A stretch of 64,000 nt of DNA from Fallopia convolvulus (GCA_964016875.1 OZ024734.1:50698622-50762621), one strand, 5' to 3'. Shown: positions 1-11,480, counted from the stretch's first letter. The notes: a model not told the origin generated them from the sequence alone. Translations and numbers: made by a program.

Positions 1-657
1 TTTTTTTCATTAGTATAAAGTTTAAATTTTTTTATAATATATAAATAAGTGACAAATATTGGAGTATTGAACAAGTTTGTAAAGGCTGATGAATTTTACT
101 AGATAAAATACTTTTGGGCACTCTGAACCAATGCATATTATTTGCAGCAAATCACAGCCGTGAAATGGGCTTTTCATAAGCCATGACATCAGTTAGACAT
201 TTAAAAAGAAATATTTGATTTTTTATTTGCATTTTTTACTAGATAAATGGGTTGGCTGTTGGGGTTGAACTTTTCTATCACCGCACAATTTGATTGCATT
301 TTTTTCCCTTGATGAGATGTGATTTGTTAATTTATGTCCTTTGATTTCACTGGCTCAATCCCAGTCAACTTTTCTGACTAGATATATTCCTGAAAATGAA
401 CAAACATATGAAGAATTTTATAACACTTATATAAACGTGTTCATACTAATTTGAACATCTTAATTATATTTTCACACATCCATTCAAGCGTAATCAAGTA
501 CGTAGACATTAATAACCATCCAATGGCACTTGAAATTCATCAATTCAATTTTCTTTTTGTGAATGTATAAATGATTACATTGCTGAATCTTGATCAGTAC
601 ATTGACCAAGGATTAAATTAATTGCTCTTTAATTCAGTTGAAGGAACTTTTGCAACA
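1..657. other. AT-rich upstream region of the sulfate transporter gene
   Basis: No open frame, RNA gene or repeat that I can support is visible here. The stretch is AT-rich and non-coding. It is presumably the promoter-proximal region of the downstream transporter gene. I looked for the sulfur-response core GAGAC and saw no convincing cluster, so no sulfur-responsive element is claimed. Confidence 0.6.
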
Positions 658-665
658 TATAAAAG
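658..665 (+). promoter_or_regulatory. TATA box of the sulfate transporter gene
   Basis: The sequence TATAAAAG sits about 30 bases before an A-rich start-like stretch (near 690) and 170-180 bases before the chosen ATG. A polypyrimidine-TTGCAG acceptor-like sequence ends at 818, just before the ATG, so the 5' UTR may contain an intron. Its donor is uncertain (candidate after 726). Confidence 0.55.
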
Positions 666-837
666 CCTGATCAGTGTGACTCTTTAACCATCATCAGAAA
701 CACACAATCTTTCTGTTGTTCATGAGGTCTTGTTCTTATAACTAACAAACTCAAAATTTGTTGCAACAGAAGTAGAACTGAAGCATTTTCTAAAACCTCT
801 GCCTTTGTGTTCTTGCAGAGTTGTGGATTTGGACAAC

Positions 838-3825
838 ATGGTGGCCCAGGTTCACAAGGTGAGCGTGCCGTCTAAGCAGAACTTGTTCGACGAGTTCAAG
901 ACGAGGGTGAAAGAGACGTTCTTTGCAGACGATCCCTTACGACACTTCAAAGATCAGTCGGTTTCAAGAAAGCTCGTGCTCGGCTTTCAAGCTCTATTCC
1001 CTGTCCTTGAATGGGGAAGACACTATAGTCTTAGTAAACTTAAAGGCGACATCATTGCTGGACTTACAATTGCCAGTCTTTGTATTCCTCAGGTAACAAA
1101 CAAAATCCTCTTATGATGAACATTGTAAAACTCTAAGACTTCTTCTTATGTTAACTTCTTCTATGTTTTGTAGGACATTGGATATTCCAAGCTTGCAAAT
1201 CTACCACCTCAATATGGACTTTGTATGTTTTCTTGCCTTATAATGTTAACTTCTTCTATGTTTTCAGTACTTTTTGATCTTAAGTCATCTGTATGATATT
1301 GTTTCGTAGATTCGAGCTTAGTTCCGCCATTGATATACGCTTTCATGGGAAGCTCAAGGGACATTGCTATAGGACCGGTTGCTGTCGTTTTCTGCTTCTC
1401 GGGACTATGCTTCATAACGAGATCGATCCTACGACGCACCCTGAAGAATACTTAAGGCTTGCGTTCACTGCAACATTTTTCGCAGGGATCACACAAGTAA
1501 CCCTTGGATTCTTCAGGTAATAATAATACTACAAGAATTGTTACAACAGTTTGTCATATCAAACTATGCTGAATTAATCTCTTTTACCTTTGTGGTTAAC
1601 CAGGCTCGGTTTCTTGATTGACTTCCTGTCGCATGCTGCTGTCGTCGGTTTCATGGCTGGAGCCGCCATTACTATTGGCTTACAACAGCTCAAGGGATTG
1701 CTCGGGATCGAGAACTTCACTAAGAAAGCTGATATTGTTTCTGTCCTGCATTCTGTATTTGGATCAATTCATCATGGGGTAAGAAAGTAAATAAATAACT
1801 TATTGGAATGTAGTTTTTTTGGTATTAAGTTAACTTACCTTTCCTTTGCTGTAATTTGTTGCAGTGGAATTGGCAGACTATACTCATTGGAATGTCATTT
1901 TTGGTCTTCCTCCTTGTCGCCAAGTACATTGTAAAGATCCTGAATTGCCCTTTAATTTGTATCAGTTTAGATACTATTTACATGTTTTGACTTGAAATCA
2001 CATAATGATGATTAGCGAAAGAAGAATAAGAAGCTCTTTTGGGTGGCTGCTATAGCTCCTTTGATATCCGTCGTCCTCTCTACTTTCTTCGTCTACATCA
2101 CGCGTGCAGATAAGAAGGGTGTCGCGATTGTAAGTACTCATTTATATCTTGATCAGAACTACTTTTAAATCTGTAAGTACTCAAAATTGTGCTCATGTTT
2201 TCTGCACAGGTGAAGCACATAGAGAAGGGGATAAACAAAGCATCAGTACACAAATTATACCTTTCTGGAGATTATGTCTTGAAAGGGTTTCGAATAGGCG
2301 CCGTAGCTGGCATGATTGCATTGACAGTAAGAATTTTGATCATTTCTCTTATAATTATCAAGATATATACTGTTTAATTTCTTTTCTGAGTACTAATAAA
2401 AGAACTCTTCTTTCTATCTCAAAATAAATTCAGGAAGCTGTAGCTATTGGAAGGACATTTGCATCTTTAAAAGACTACCAATTAGATGGAAACAAAGAAA
2501 TGGTGGCGCTTGGAGCAATGAACGTCGTTGGCTCGATGACCTCCTGCTATGTCGCCACAGGCAAGGACTTAATCCATTGCATTTTGAGATCCATATTAGA
2601 ATTTTAAAAAATATGGAATTTGTATGATAACAAATTGTTTAATTTTCTTGTGATTTGTTCTGCAGGTTCATTTTCAAGATCAGCAGTGAATTACATGGCT
2701 GGTTGCAATACAGCAGTCTCCAACATCATAATGTCAATTGTAGTGTTCCTAACACTGGAATTCCTCACGCCTCTCTTCCGTTACACTCCGAATGCAATTC
2801 TTGCTTCCATCATTATAACAGCAGTCATTGGCCTTATCGACTTTGAGGCGGTCATCTTGATCTGGAAGATTGATAAGCTCGATTTCATAGCTTGCATTGG
2901 CGCATTCTTTGGTGTCGTTTTTATTTCGGTTGAGATTGGCCTCCTGATTGCTGTAAGTACACACCTGTTTATACTCTTCTTGATACATCAACAATAATAA
3001 TATTGATAGCTGTTGTTGTTTTTGTTGTTGGGATTAAAAGGTGTCGATATCGTTTGCCAAGATTCTGTTGCAAGTTACAAGGCCTAGGACCGCGATTCTT
3101 GGGAATCTCCCGAACTCGACAATCTATAGGAACATCCAACAATACCCTGATGCTACTAAAGTTCATGGAGTTTTGATTGTGAGAGTTGATTCTGCAATCT
3201 ATTTCTCCAATTCTAACTATGTAAAGGAGAGGTATTTGGATTTCTTACTTGATATATGTATATGTATGTATTTTTATCAAGTCTAATATGAAAAGTTTCC
3301 CTTGCTGTAGGATCTTGAGATGGTTGATTGATGAAGAAGAGATTTTGAAGAAGGATCACGCGCCAAGAATCCAATTTGTAATCGTCGAAATGTCGCGTAA
3401 GGAAGACTAATCAAGCACTAAAAAAACTAGCTAAAAGAAGTTCATACTTAAAAAAAAACTCACCAAGATTTGCATTGTTTTGCAGCTGTCACAGATATAG
3501 ACACCAGTGGAATTCATGCCCTTGAGGAGCTCCACAAAAGCCTTGCAAAGAGAAACATTCAGGTAAATTGTATAACTGAAACTCACATTCCTAGACTCAA
3601 ATTAACAGATTAAGGTAGAAAGGAAGTGTATGGCTTGCTCATAGTACCTTAAAGAGTTGAATTCTGTGTTCTTAACAGCTGATCTTGGCGAACCCGGGAC
3701 CATTAGTAATGGAGAAGTTGCATTCATCCAGCTTTGCAAGCTTGATAGGAGAAGACAACATCTTCTTGACTGTTGCTCAAGCAGTCCATGATTGTCAACC
3801 GAAAGTGTTAGTAGACAATGCTTGA
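838..3825 (+). CDS. SULTR1: Group-1 (high-affinity type) sulfate/proton symporter, 13 exons, one frameshift
   Basis: This is a SLC26/SulP sulfate transporter that would import sulfate with protons at the plasma membrane. Exons inferred from GT-AG borders and family matches: 838-1092, 1174-1222, 1310-1516, 1604-1778, 1865-1930, 2016-2129, 2210-2326, 2434-2560, 2666-2952, 3041-3231, 3311-3396, 3486-3562, 3679-3825. They give about 632 residues, near the usual 640-660. Visible landmarks are the N-terminal KETFFADDPLRHF region, DIGYSKLANLPPQYGL, MGSSRDIAIGPVAVV, LGFLIDFLSHAAVVGFM, DGNKEMVALGAMNVVGS, SFSRSAVNYMAGC, and a C-terminal STAS domain from about residue 478 with DIDTSGIHALEEL. These fit plant group 1 better than group 3. 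The start is the ATG in context ACAACATGG. Exon 3 is one base short at about 1387-1393, so the literal frame breaks there. Either a recent pseudogene or a sequencing error is possible; which SULTR1 paralogue it is remains unclear. Confidence 0.9.
2561..2665 (+). other. Non-canonical GC-AG intron (intron 8 of the sulfate transporter)
   Basis: Exon 8 ends with ACAG and the intron starts GCAAGG; the acceptor is TTCTGCAG at 2665. Only this junction restores the family peptide CYVATGSFSRSAV in frame. No GT lies at a position that would keep the frame. GC-AG introns are a known minor class. Confidence 0.75.
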
Positions 3826-4240
3826 TTAGAAACGCGACTGAGTTTTGGCATTTTGGTTATCCTTTATGTGTAATGAGTTTTGGAGAAGATATCTATCTCT
3901 AGCTGCATTGTTTTTTGAATGTATATGATGAAATGTAAATGGAATTGGAAGGAATCCACTCAGAGAAGATGTGGATGGGGTGGGCCAGGGGAAGAAGTAT
4001 GGAGAGAGGAGGAGAAAGCTAATAGAGGCCAAGTTTGTGGATGAGTACATTTGAGATTAATGTTTGATTTTGATGAGGTTTAAAAGCATAAAGTAATACA
4101 AAATTATGTATGGTATGCTATATCTTCTTTCTTACTTTCCCTGACAATGAATATCCATTGGCTAATCCATAATATCTAAGTGGAACACCTGTTTAGAATA
4201 AAACCTCATATGTATTTTTGGGTAATTTTCTTAAGGCATT
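3826..4240. other. 3' flank of the sulfate transporter
   Basis: Non-coding. It presumably holds the 3' UTR; an AATAAA hexamer occurs near 4197-4202. A minus-strand frame at 3826-4050 is low-complexity and has no family resemblance. Confidence 0.5.
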
Positions 4241-4831
4241 GAATCATATGAAAACAAACTTTATCCTAAAATCTGGAAATGATTGTCCTCCATTAGATTA
4301 AGTAATATGAGCGGATGTGATTCACGCGTCCTTTCTTTTAATTTATAAGTTTTAAGGGCAAAAACGTCATTTAACATGTTCTAATTTTTTTTATCAGCCA
4401 TGCTCCTGCAACATAGACGACCAACTTCCAACTTTCAAGTACGTTTGATCGTTCTCTTCAATTGAGTGGTGAAATGTCATATGCTTGTAGTGTGGATAGT
4501 GTTGATGGCACTATGATTTAGAATACAGATTTAATTAGTTATCATTAAGTTCATGAGCCTAAAATATATGGGTTATTTGCTTGTTGTCACTAGTAATAAT
4601 CATGAATTATGACACCATTTTACTACCTTTAGCATTGCCTAATAAGTATGAAGGTTTTGAGCTTGTATTTGCATATATGCAAGATCAATGCTGGTCATGG
4701 TAAAAAAAAATCATGAGTGTATGATTTTATTGTGCTTGTGCAATCCTTGTAAATTTGTAGAATTTCATTGATACTATACTTGTTGGTTGTCCAACTATAA
4801 TTAGTGTCGATACATTACAAGTAACTCGAAG

Positions 4832-5227
4832 ATGGCAGAGCCTTGTTTTGAGGATGAGAGCTCTAGGTCCAAGGAGTCTGAAAAGTTGGAGATGAAGATC
4901 TTTGTGAAGGTTGCAGACAATATTATCGCCCTTGAGTTGGAAAGCTCTTACACAATTGAAGATGTGATGACCATAATTCAAGACAAAGAGGACATTTCAA
5001 GTGATCACCATGTGCTAATTTTTTTACCATACATGGTTGTCAAGTTGGAGTATGTTGGCAAAATATAACATCAAGAATAAATCAAATTCGAACTACTCAC
5101 GCACTTTAATAGCTATATGCAAATCTTTGTGAATATCCCCATGGACTTGGGCAATACCATCACACTCGATGTGACAAGATTTGACACAATTGGAGACGTC
5201 ATTGCACTCTCGAATTCTTGGAACTGA
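4832..5227 (+). pseudogene. Degenerate two-unit ubiquitin-like (polyubiquitin-derived) sequence
   Basis: An open frame starts at 4832 with about 20 non-ubiquitin residues. A ubiquitin-like unit follows from residue 21 (MKIFVKVADN..), with recognisable counterparts of TITLEVESSDTIDNV and KIQDKEGIPPDQQ (here IIQDKEDISSDHH). It stops at 5066-5068. In another frame, YNIKNKS (compare YNIQKES) leads to a second unit beginning MQIFVN at 5117 and stopping at 5225-5227. The C-terminal LRLRGG needed for conjugation is absent from both units. This is therefore a decayed head-to-tail ubiquitin repeat; whether the 78-residue first frame is expressed is unknown. Confidence 0.75.
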
Positions 5228-5846
5228 TTTTACCTTTGTTATCCATTTTATTTCAACGCTATGATGAACGATACATCTTCATTTGAGTTCTCGTTGAGTT
5301 TTTTTTATAATTCATGTGTTTGATATTAGGCACTTGTGCTTCTAGCCTCTTTTATTATGGTTAGTAGTTTAATTTTTCATTTCATACTATACGTGAACAC
5401 AAGTCTTAAATATTTGAATACAAATGCTAAATATGTGAACCTACAACTACTATATATGAACAGACACAATTTTTTATTCAATTTCATTTGTTTTGAACTT
5501 TCATGTATCAAGTTCTGTTACAACCTTTGCTAGCATAGTTAACTAACGAAAATATAAATCATAAGACTAAGCTTGTTATATTAATGTGCATGAAATGGAA
5601 TAAAATAAACATGAACATACATAATAAATAAGTGAACGTAGAATAATAAACATGAACCTAACCAAACTGGGTGTCAAACTTCATATGTGAAATAGTTTTG
5701 TACCTTCTTACAAATGTCATTCCACATCTTTTTTATTTTTCTACTATCCCACCAACATAACTTCATCTCAATTTGTTAGCTTAACATCAACCATCTAGAT
5801 TCTCTATATCATAACTAGCTAGCTATTTTCAAAATAATTGATTTCT
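5228..5846. repeat. AT-rich stretch with degenerate (A/T)GTGAAC/ATGAACCT repeats
   Basis: Between about 5360 and 5670 the words GTGAAC, TGAACC and ATGAACAT recur every 20-40 bases in AT-rich DNA. The same words reappear at 7180-7360 on the other side of the split minus-strand frame. No protein-coding signal is seen. Confidence 0.45.
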
Positions 5847-7170
5847 TCAATGTTTTCCATTCAAACTAGAAGTAGACCATTTGCATCCTTCAACTTTCTT
5901 TGGCTTTTTTGTTGGTTGAGTCGCAAGATCATTCAAAATTTTACCATCTTCTTCCAAACTTTGGTTGCTATCATCTCCAATATCTTCACCACCAACTTGT
6001 TCAATTGTCTTGTAATTGTTGGGACGTTGTTGGGACCTCTGGTTCTAAACAACGCATCAACGATGCCATTCTCCGAGTTTTGATAATGACAAACACCATA
6101 AGGAACTAATGTTGTTTGTTCAAGCATTTCTAAGGAACGCATGTACAACCAAGAACTCCCATGAATGACCAAAAGCCACAGAAAGCTCACAATGCAGAGT
6201 TTCCATCAAGGGAACTCTGAAGAGGAAAGTTCCCATGCAGTGTGAACTCCCAGGAATGATCAAGAGAACACAAGCTTACAACGATGAAGAGTTTCCATCA
6301 AGGGAACTCTGAAGAAGACAGTTCCCATGACATGGGAACTCACATGTGAGGACAACGATCGTTTAGCGCAGATCGCGGGATTCTGTCTTAGAAAGCCCGA
6401 AGGAACAGTCTGAGGATCAGACTGTCACGCTTGATCCAACGGTCCGCTTGATTCAAGAAGTTGACCTAGTTCAAACCAAAGTCACATGTGAAGAAAGTAC
6501 AACTTGGGCATCAAGCAAAGGGCATTTTGGACACAGTTGAAAGATGCGATTGCCCAAGCTCACCTGGACTATAAAGCCAAATGAATAGTACTCGGATTGA
6601 GCACTTCTCCCAGAACTCACAAACACCCACATCAGAGAAAAGAAAGAAAAGGAAGAGAAGTCCCCGCCGGCGAGTGTGCGATCTCGACGACGGTGAAGCC
6701 GAAGTTCCCAGGGGCAAGAGAACTGAGAAGTCGGTGTAAGGTTTGAGTTACTTGTATTTTGCTGTTTTGAGCTTAGGAACTCAGTTGAGAGGATTTACTA
6801 GTGTTGCTAGAGTGAGGAAGAACTCGTAGGAACAAAGAAGTGTGAATCCGGCTGTTGTAACTAAGGAACAAAGCAATCAATATAAGTAAGTCATTCAAAA
6901 TCCTCCAAGCGGAGGTAGAGGTTTACCCATACAACTAGTTGGTTGTAGTGGGGTTCCTCTATAAGGGAACTGCGTTCTTTACTGCTTTTAATACTTGCGC
7001 TTAATTTACTTCCGCTGCCTTGGGAACAGCTTAACAACCAGTTCTCAAGCTCTTTGTTAACGATTTACGATCCAACAGTAATTCTGGTCTTGATTATCAT
7101 GATTTGATGACGCACCACTTTTTGTTTTTTATATTTATATAAAAACAAGAAGATATAAGATATTAGTTTT
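5847..7170 (-). pseudogene. Minus-strand C-terminal reading frame interrupted by the solo LTR
   Basis: On the minus strand a frame ends at TGA (5849-5847). Joining 6016 to 7083, which removes the LTR and one TSD copy, keeps the frame open through the target site to at least about 7170. The last 80 residues are acidic then lysine-rich and include VGGEDIGDDSNQSLEEDGK and TKKPKKVEGCKW. The composition resembles the tail of a MULE/FAR1-type protein, but I do not recognise it. The insertion broke this frame. No start was identified and it could be a terminal exon. Confidence 0.4.
6017..7077 (+). mobile_element. Solo LTR of the Sirevirus-type copia family (same family as E1 and E2)
   Basis: This 1,061-bp sequence runs from TGTTGGGACG to GATCCAACA and is flanked by the 5-bp target duplication GTAAT (6012-6016 and 7078-7082). 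It is collinear with the LTRs of E1 and E2. No internal domain is present, so it is a solo LTR left by LTR-LTR recombination. A TATAAAG box lies at about 6570. A 21-bp near-perfect palindrome (AGTTCCCATG-A-CATGGGAACT) lies at 6320-6340. Confidence 0.93.
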
Positions 7171-8040
7171 TTCAATCAATACAAACATGTGGACAAAATA
7201 CATAAACCTATTAGTGTTATACATAAACCTTTAAATAAAATACGTGAACACCTACCTTTTGTATAAATTATATGAACCTTGTTGACATTTGAACATTCAA
7301 ACTATGTTTATGAACATGTCAAAAAAATAAATGAACCTTTAAATGAAATATGTGAACATCTATAATAAATCACATTTCAGACCAACAATACAAGTATTGA
7401 AAGCTTGGAAACAACTTACATATCAGTCTGAATAAGTTAGAGAATAATGAATTCTCTCCATGTTTACAAACTGAATAAGATTTCAATAAGTTCAAACTTT
7501 CTATGTTCCTCTCAATTTTTAATTTTCTCTCAAATCCCTTTGTAGCATCACTGCTCAGATCTCCACCCCAAAATTCTAAGAATTTAGCACCCTCATATCT
7601 CCATTCCATTTACAGAGTTACATACAATCTTCAAGCTAAACATCAAGTCTTATGAAATTTTTTATAGCAATCTAAAAATTCAACATCGCCCCTCACATCT
7701 CCACCCCTAATACTCTCAATTTGTAAAAAATTCAAATTATGCAAGTAAAAATTCGGCCAAAACAAACACATTTACTCTAGAATCAAAATCTTATTTGGTA
7801 GAGAGGGTATGAACCCTAAAAATAGAAAAAATCAAATCAAAGAGGGTTTCATACCTTTTTTGAAATCGGTATTTCAGAGAATGCTTCTCCTCATTTGCCA
7901 TGGAAAGTGACTCTAATCTTCAATTGATGGTTTTGAGTATTCAAATGGAAGGGAGATGAGTGAATTTGGAATTAATTTTGGGAGAGAATTAAGAGGGAGA
8001 GTTAAGAGAACAAAGAGACGTAAGGTTTGGGGTTTGAGGA
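7171..8040. other. AT-rich non-coding stretch, right part of the MULE-like candidate
   Basis: It contains the second GTGAAC/TGAACCT-rich patch (about 7180-7360) and purine-rich sequence near 7940-8050. A minus-strand frame at 7370-7609 shows no family features and I do not call it a gene. Confidence 0.4.
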
Positions 8041-8285
8041 ATAGAAGGGTGGGATTTACTATTTTAGAGTCATTTTAAGTGATATTTGCAAAAATGCCAT
8101 TAAAACCTCTAAAACAAGCGCCCCCTCATTATTTTACTTACTTTCCTCTCTTTTAATCCTAGCCTTCCGTTTATTCAATCTAATGGCTCACATTCATTTT
8201 CAGTTTTCACCCAATGGATTATTTCCACCCGAACTGCCCTTAATTTTCTTATTGTAAATTGGTTTTAGGATAGAATTTTGACCCA

Positions 8286-9773
8286 TGGACTTATGTATTG
8301 CCTAATGTGTATGTGAGCTCGTACGGACACGTCTTTAATCTACCTATCTACCAGCTCTACCTACACTCACAAACCTTCTTCATAGTATCCGAATAAGTTT
8401 GATCCTATGCACATTATCTACTTTGGGTTGGCCTCGTACGAGTAATATATATACTTTTTATGGGTTTAGGCGCATATGATTGTCAATCAATTTGTTTGGG
8501 TCGGAATGGAAGGATTTTTATAGATGGGAAGAAAAGGAAAAATCATTCTATTTTAGACTAAAAAAAATTGTAATCGTTTCACACATAATTAAATAGAAAT
8601 TTCCTTTTAAAAACATAAATATAATTTTTCTCTCATTTCTTTCCAACCAAGTAACCAACCAAGGTTTCTTATTTCCACTTCCTTGTATCGGATGAACCTA
8701 TTTGATCTTTATTGACTAACTTAGAATGTTGGGCTTTTCTTTGGGCTTAAACCCGTTTGGGTAGCCTTTTCTAGGTTACTTGATTGTCTGTTGTTTTACA
8801 AGTCTAGCTTAAGCTTGGCGTGTACTTTTCCATTATTGAGACTTGTGGTTGGGTGTGGAACAAGTCGATCGGCATGTACGTGGACGTTTGAGGCTTCTGA
8901 AAATCATCCATTTCGATGGTGGCAATATCAGAGGTCCATTTTCTTTACCAAAGTTGTCCAATTTGACAGTCTTGTCGCGACGCTTTGTCTCTTTTGCGCT
9001 AAACTCACCCTATTTCCAAAACCTTATTGGTCCTTTTTCGATTGTTGTATTCTCTTTGCTTGTTTGTTGTGTCTTGCTTGTCTGTTGTTGCTGGTGTTCC
9101 AGTTGTTGTCTTAAAGATTTCTCGGTTTTATCAGCTTTTTTTTAGTAACCGAATTCTTTTTTTTATCTCCCTCTTATTTCCTTTTAACCAAACACCGTAC
9201 AAATTAAAATTTGCTTCATAATTTAATTACCAAAAAAATTTGCTCCATTGCTCTCCTGTATTTTAATCCTCTCACCGTCCATTAACCCTTTACCAAACAC
9301 AATGTTAACGTGTACTATGAGATCATGAGGAAAATTAATGTATCGGGCTGGGATGGGCCAGAAGTCTCCCATAGTTGAGGCCCAATACAGAACATAGGCC
9401 TAAATATCTATTCTCTCATTGTTCAACGGGCTTTGAACTTGTTATCTATATAGTTCAATGCTTGTAAATTAGTTTACTTTGAACTAATATATCTTCTTGG
9501 TAGTGAAAAAAAGATCACTATTGTTTGTGCAAACAAGAGTGGAGTAATATTTCATTCGACTAAGCTGAGGTAATGTGCTTGCATCATTGAATGTTATATT
9601 TTTAATGATCTTAATTGATATCCGTTTGACTGGATTCATGATTTCTTTTGTTGAAGTTCAATTTCAATTTATTGTTAGTGTATATTCTGAAACAAGAGAG
9701 CAATCGAGTCTTCGGTGTTGGCTATGCCAGTGCAGGATATCAGAGAGTATTAATATTCTCTGATTATGATTTA
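8286..9773. other. Intergenic sequence without recognisable gene
   Basis: Overlapping plus-strand frames at 8791-9221 are rich in Cys, Leu and Phe and match nothing I recognise. They are best read as chance frames in T-rich DNA. No repeat boundary could be fixed. Confidence 0.45.
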
Positions 9774-9781
9774 AAATTAGG

Positions 9782-10009
9782 AATTTTTTGTGCCACATGG
9801 GTGGCCTAGTGGTAAGAGGTATAGAGGGATGTGGAGGTCCGAGGTTCGATTCTTGTCTCCACTCATATTACTTGGGTGAAAAACCAAGTCTCACCATTAC
9901 TCCTACCACTAGATCGAGCCTGGTGTAAGCCGATTTATCTGATTTGTGCGTTTTGCCGGCTAGTTCATGGACCCGGGCTTTACCACCAAAGGTGAATCCC
10001 TTTTAAAAA
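9782..10009 (+). mobile_element. tRNA-derived SINE
   Basis: The head carries RNA polymerase III promoter boxes: an A box TGGCCTAGTGG at 9802-9812 and a B box GGTTCGATTC at 9843-9852, about 30 bases apart. The body ends in CCCTTTTAAAAAAA. The unit is flanked by the direct repeat AAATTAGG (9774-9781 and 10010-10017). Box spacing, length of about 230 bp and the direct repeats fit a plant SINE. It is too long and lacks the acceptor structure of a tRNA gene. Confidence 0.8.
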
Positions 10010-10290
10010 AAATTAGGGTTTTTTTGCTTTATATTTTAGAGTTTGGTTAATTTCGTCTCTATAGCTTCAAGCGAAGATTTTGCCTTCTTTTGAGTTATGT
10101 ATTGTGTATATAAGAATGAAAACGGTTCGGCTAATGTGTGCCAATTTGAGAAATTATTTCGCAACAATTCCCTAAATTGGAATTAATAAATCTTTTAAAA
10201 ATAAATTAAATTAAAAAAATTTACTAAATTTACCTAAATTAGTATTACTGATGGGAACACATTAGAAAATCCTTATGAGAATGTAGTTAT

Positions 10291-11264
10291 TGTTGGATCG
10301 TAACTGGTTAGCGAGAGCTTGGGAACTGGCTGTCAAGCTGTTCCCAAGGCAGGGGAAGAGACAATATCGCAAGTATTAAAAGCTGTAAGAACACAGTTCC
10401 CTTATAGAGGAACTCCACGACAACTAACTAGTTGTGTGTGTAAACCTCTACCTCCGCTTGGAGGATTTTGAATGACTTACTTGTATTTATTGCTTGTTCC
10501 TTAGTTATAACCAGTCATATTCAAACTTCTCTGTTCCTATGAGTTCTACCTAACTCTAGTAATACTAGTAAATCTTCTCAACTTAGTTCCTAAGCGAACA
10601 ACTCAACTAAAAACAAGAAAGTCATCCCTTACACCTTGACAATTCAGTTCCCTTGCTCTTGGGAACTTTAGCTTCACCGTCGTCGAGATCGGACACTCGC
10701 CGCGGGGACTTCTCTTCTTCTTTCTTTCTTTCTCTGAGAGTGTATGTGAGTTCTGGGAGAAGTGCTTGAACCTAGCACTATTCATTTTGCTTTATACTCG
10801 TTTGTACTTGGGCTTCAATCGCATCTTTCATGTTGTCTGAAATGCCCTTTGCTTGCAGCCTAAGTGTACAATCTTCACATGTGACTTCGATTTGAACTAG
10901 GTCAACTTCTTGAATCAATCGGACCGTTGGATCGCTTGTGACAGTCTGCTCATCAGACCGTTCCTTCGTTCTGTCCAAGACAGGATCTCGCGATTTGCGT
11001 TGAACGGTCTTTGTCTTCACATGTGAGTTCTCATGTGATGGGAACTGTCTTCTTCAAAGTTCCTTTGAGAGAAACTCTTCAGCGTGTATGCTTGTATTTC
11101 TTAGTCACTCATGGGAGTTCCCATAGCATGGGAACGTTCTTTGCTGCACTTGTGTTCCTTAGAAATACTTGGACAAAGCACATTAGTTCCCATATGGTGT
11201 TTGTCATTATCAAAACTGGAGAATTGTATCGTTGTTCCGATATTTAGAACCAGAGGTCCCAACA
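10291..11264 (-). repeat. E1 3' LTR
   Basis: This LTR is 974 bp. It ends internally at the polypurine tract and externally at the GTTAT duplication. Compared with the 5' LTR it lacks the short TGTTGGGACG repetition at its 5' edge and shows scattered substitutions. Confidence 0.92.
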
Positions 11265-11480
11265 ATTTCCCCCTTTTTGATGATGACAAACCCATCACAA
11301 AAAATAAGCAAGTATGACAAAGCATGATATGCAGATGAGTTCCTAGGGAGCCACTTCTCGTGAATCATTGAGTTCGTACTTAGCATTTTATGCAATTGTT
11401 CCCCCTTATCTATAGCATATTCTGTGATATCTTTTCAACTTAACTCATCTCGCATTTTTTGTCTTTCCCCCTTTTGACAT
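11265..11480 (-). other. E1 polypurine tract and two upstream copies
   Basis: Read on the minus strand, AAAAAGGGGGAAAT abuts the 3' LTR (11278-11265). Two further purine runs lie just upstream: TAAGGGGGAACA near 11407-11396 and AAAAGGGGGAAAG near 11476-11464. E2 has the same three. Reiterated polypurine tracts are described for Sireviruses. Confidence 0.75.

Larger units (their letters stand above)
4250..8285. mobile_element. Candidate old MULE-like element carrying a ubiquitin relic and a C-terminal ORF fragment
   Basis: The two ends resemble each other in inverted orientation. Left at 4260-4380: TATCCTAAAA, then CCATTAGATT, then TTTTAAGGGCAAAAACGTCA. Right on the minus strand, from 8280 downwards: TATCCTAAAA, CCATTAGATT, TTTTAATGGCATTTTTG. 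The order and spacing are similar but diverged, as in old Mutator-like long TIRs. I found no clear 9-bp target duplication. Between the ends lie a ubiquitin-derived fragment, degenerate GTGAAC-rich repeats on both sides, and a minus-strand reading frame split by a solo LTR. An alternative is unrelated AT-rich sequence with chance similarity at the ends. Confidence 0.4.

Noticed and set aside
8791..9221. Overlapping plus-strand frames of 64-107 codons rich in Leu/Cys/Phe
   Set aside because: Three competing frames in T-rich DNA, no motif, no splice or promoter context; probably chance.
9802..9852. Possible tRNA gene because A and B boxes are perfect
   Set aside because: No cloverleaf or acceptor stem closes around the boxes, and the unit extends to an A-rich tail with flanking duplications; it is a SINE.
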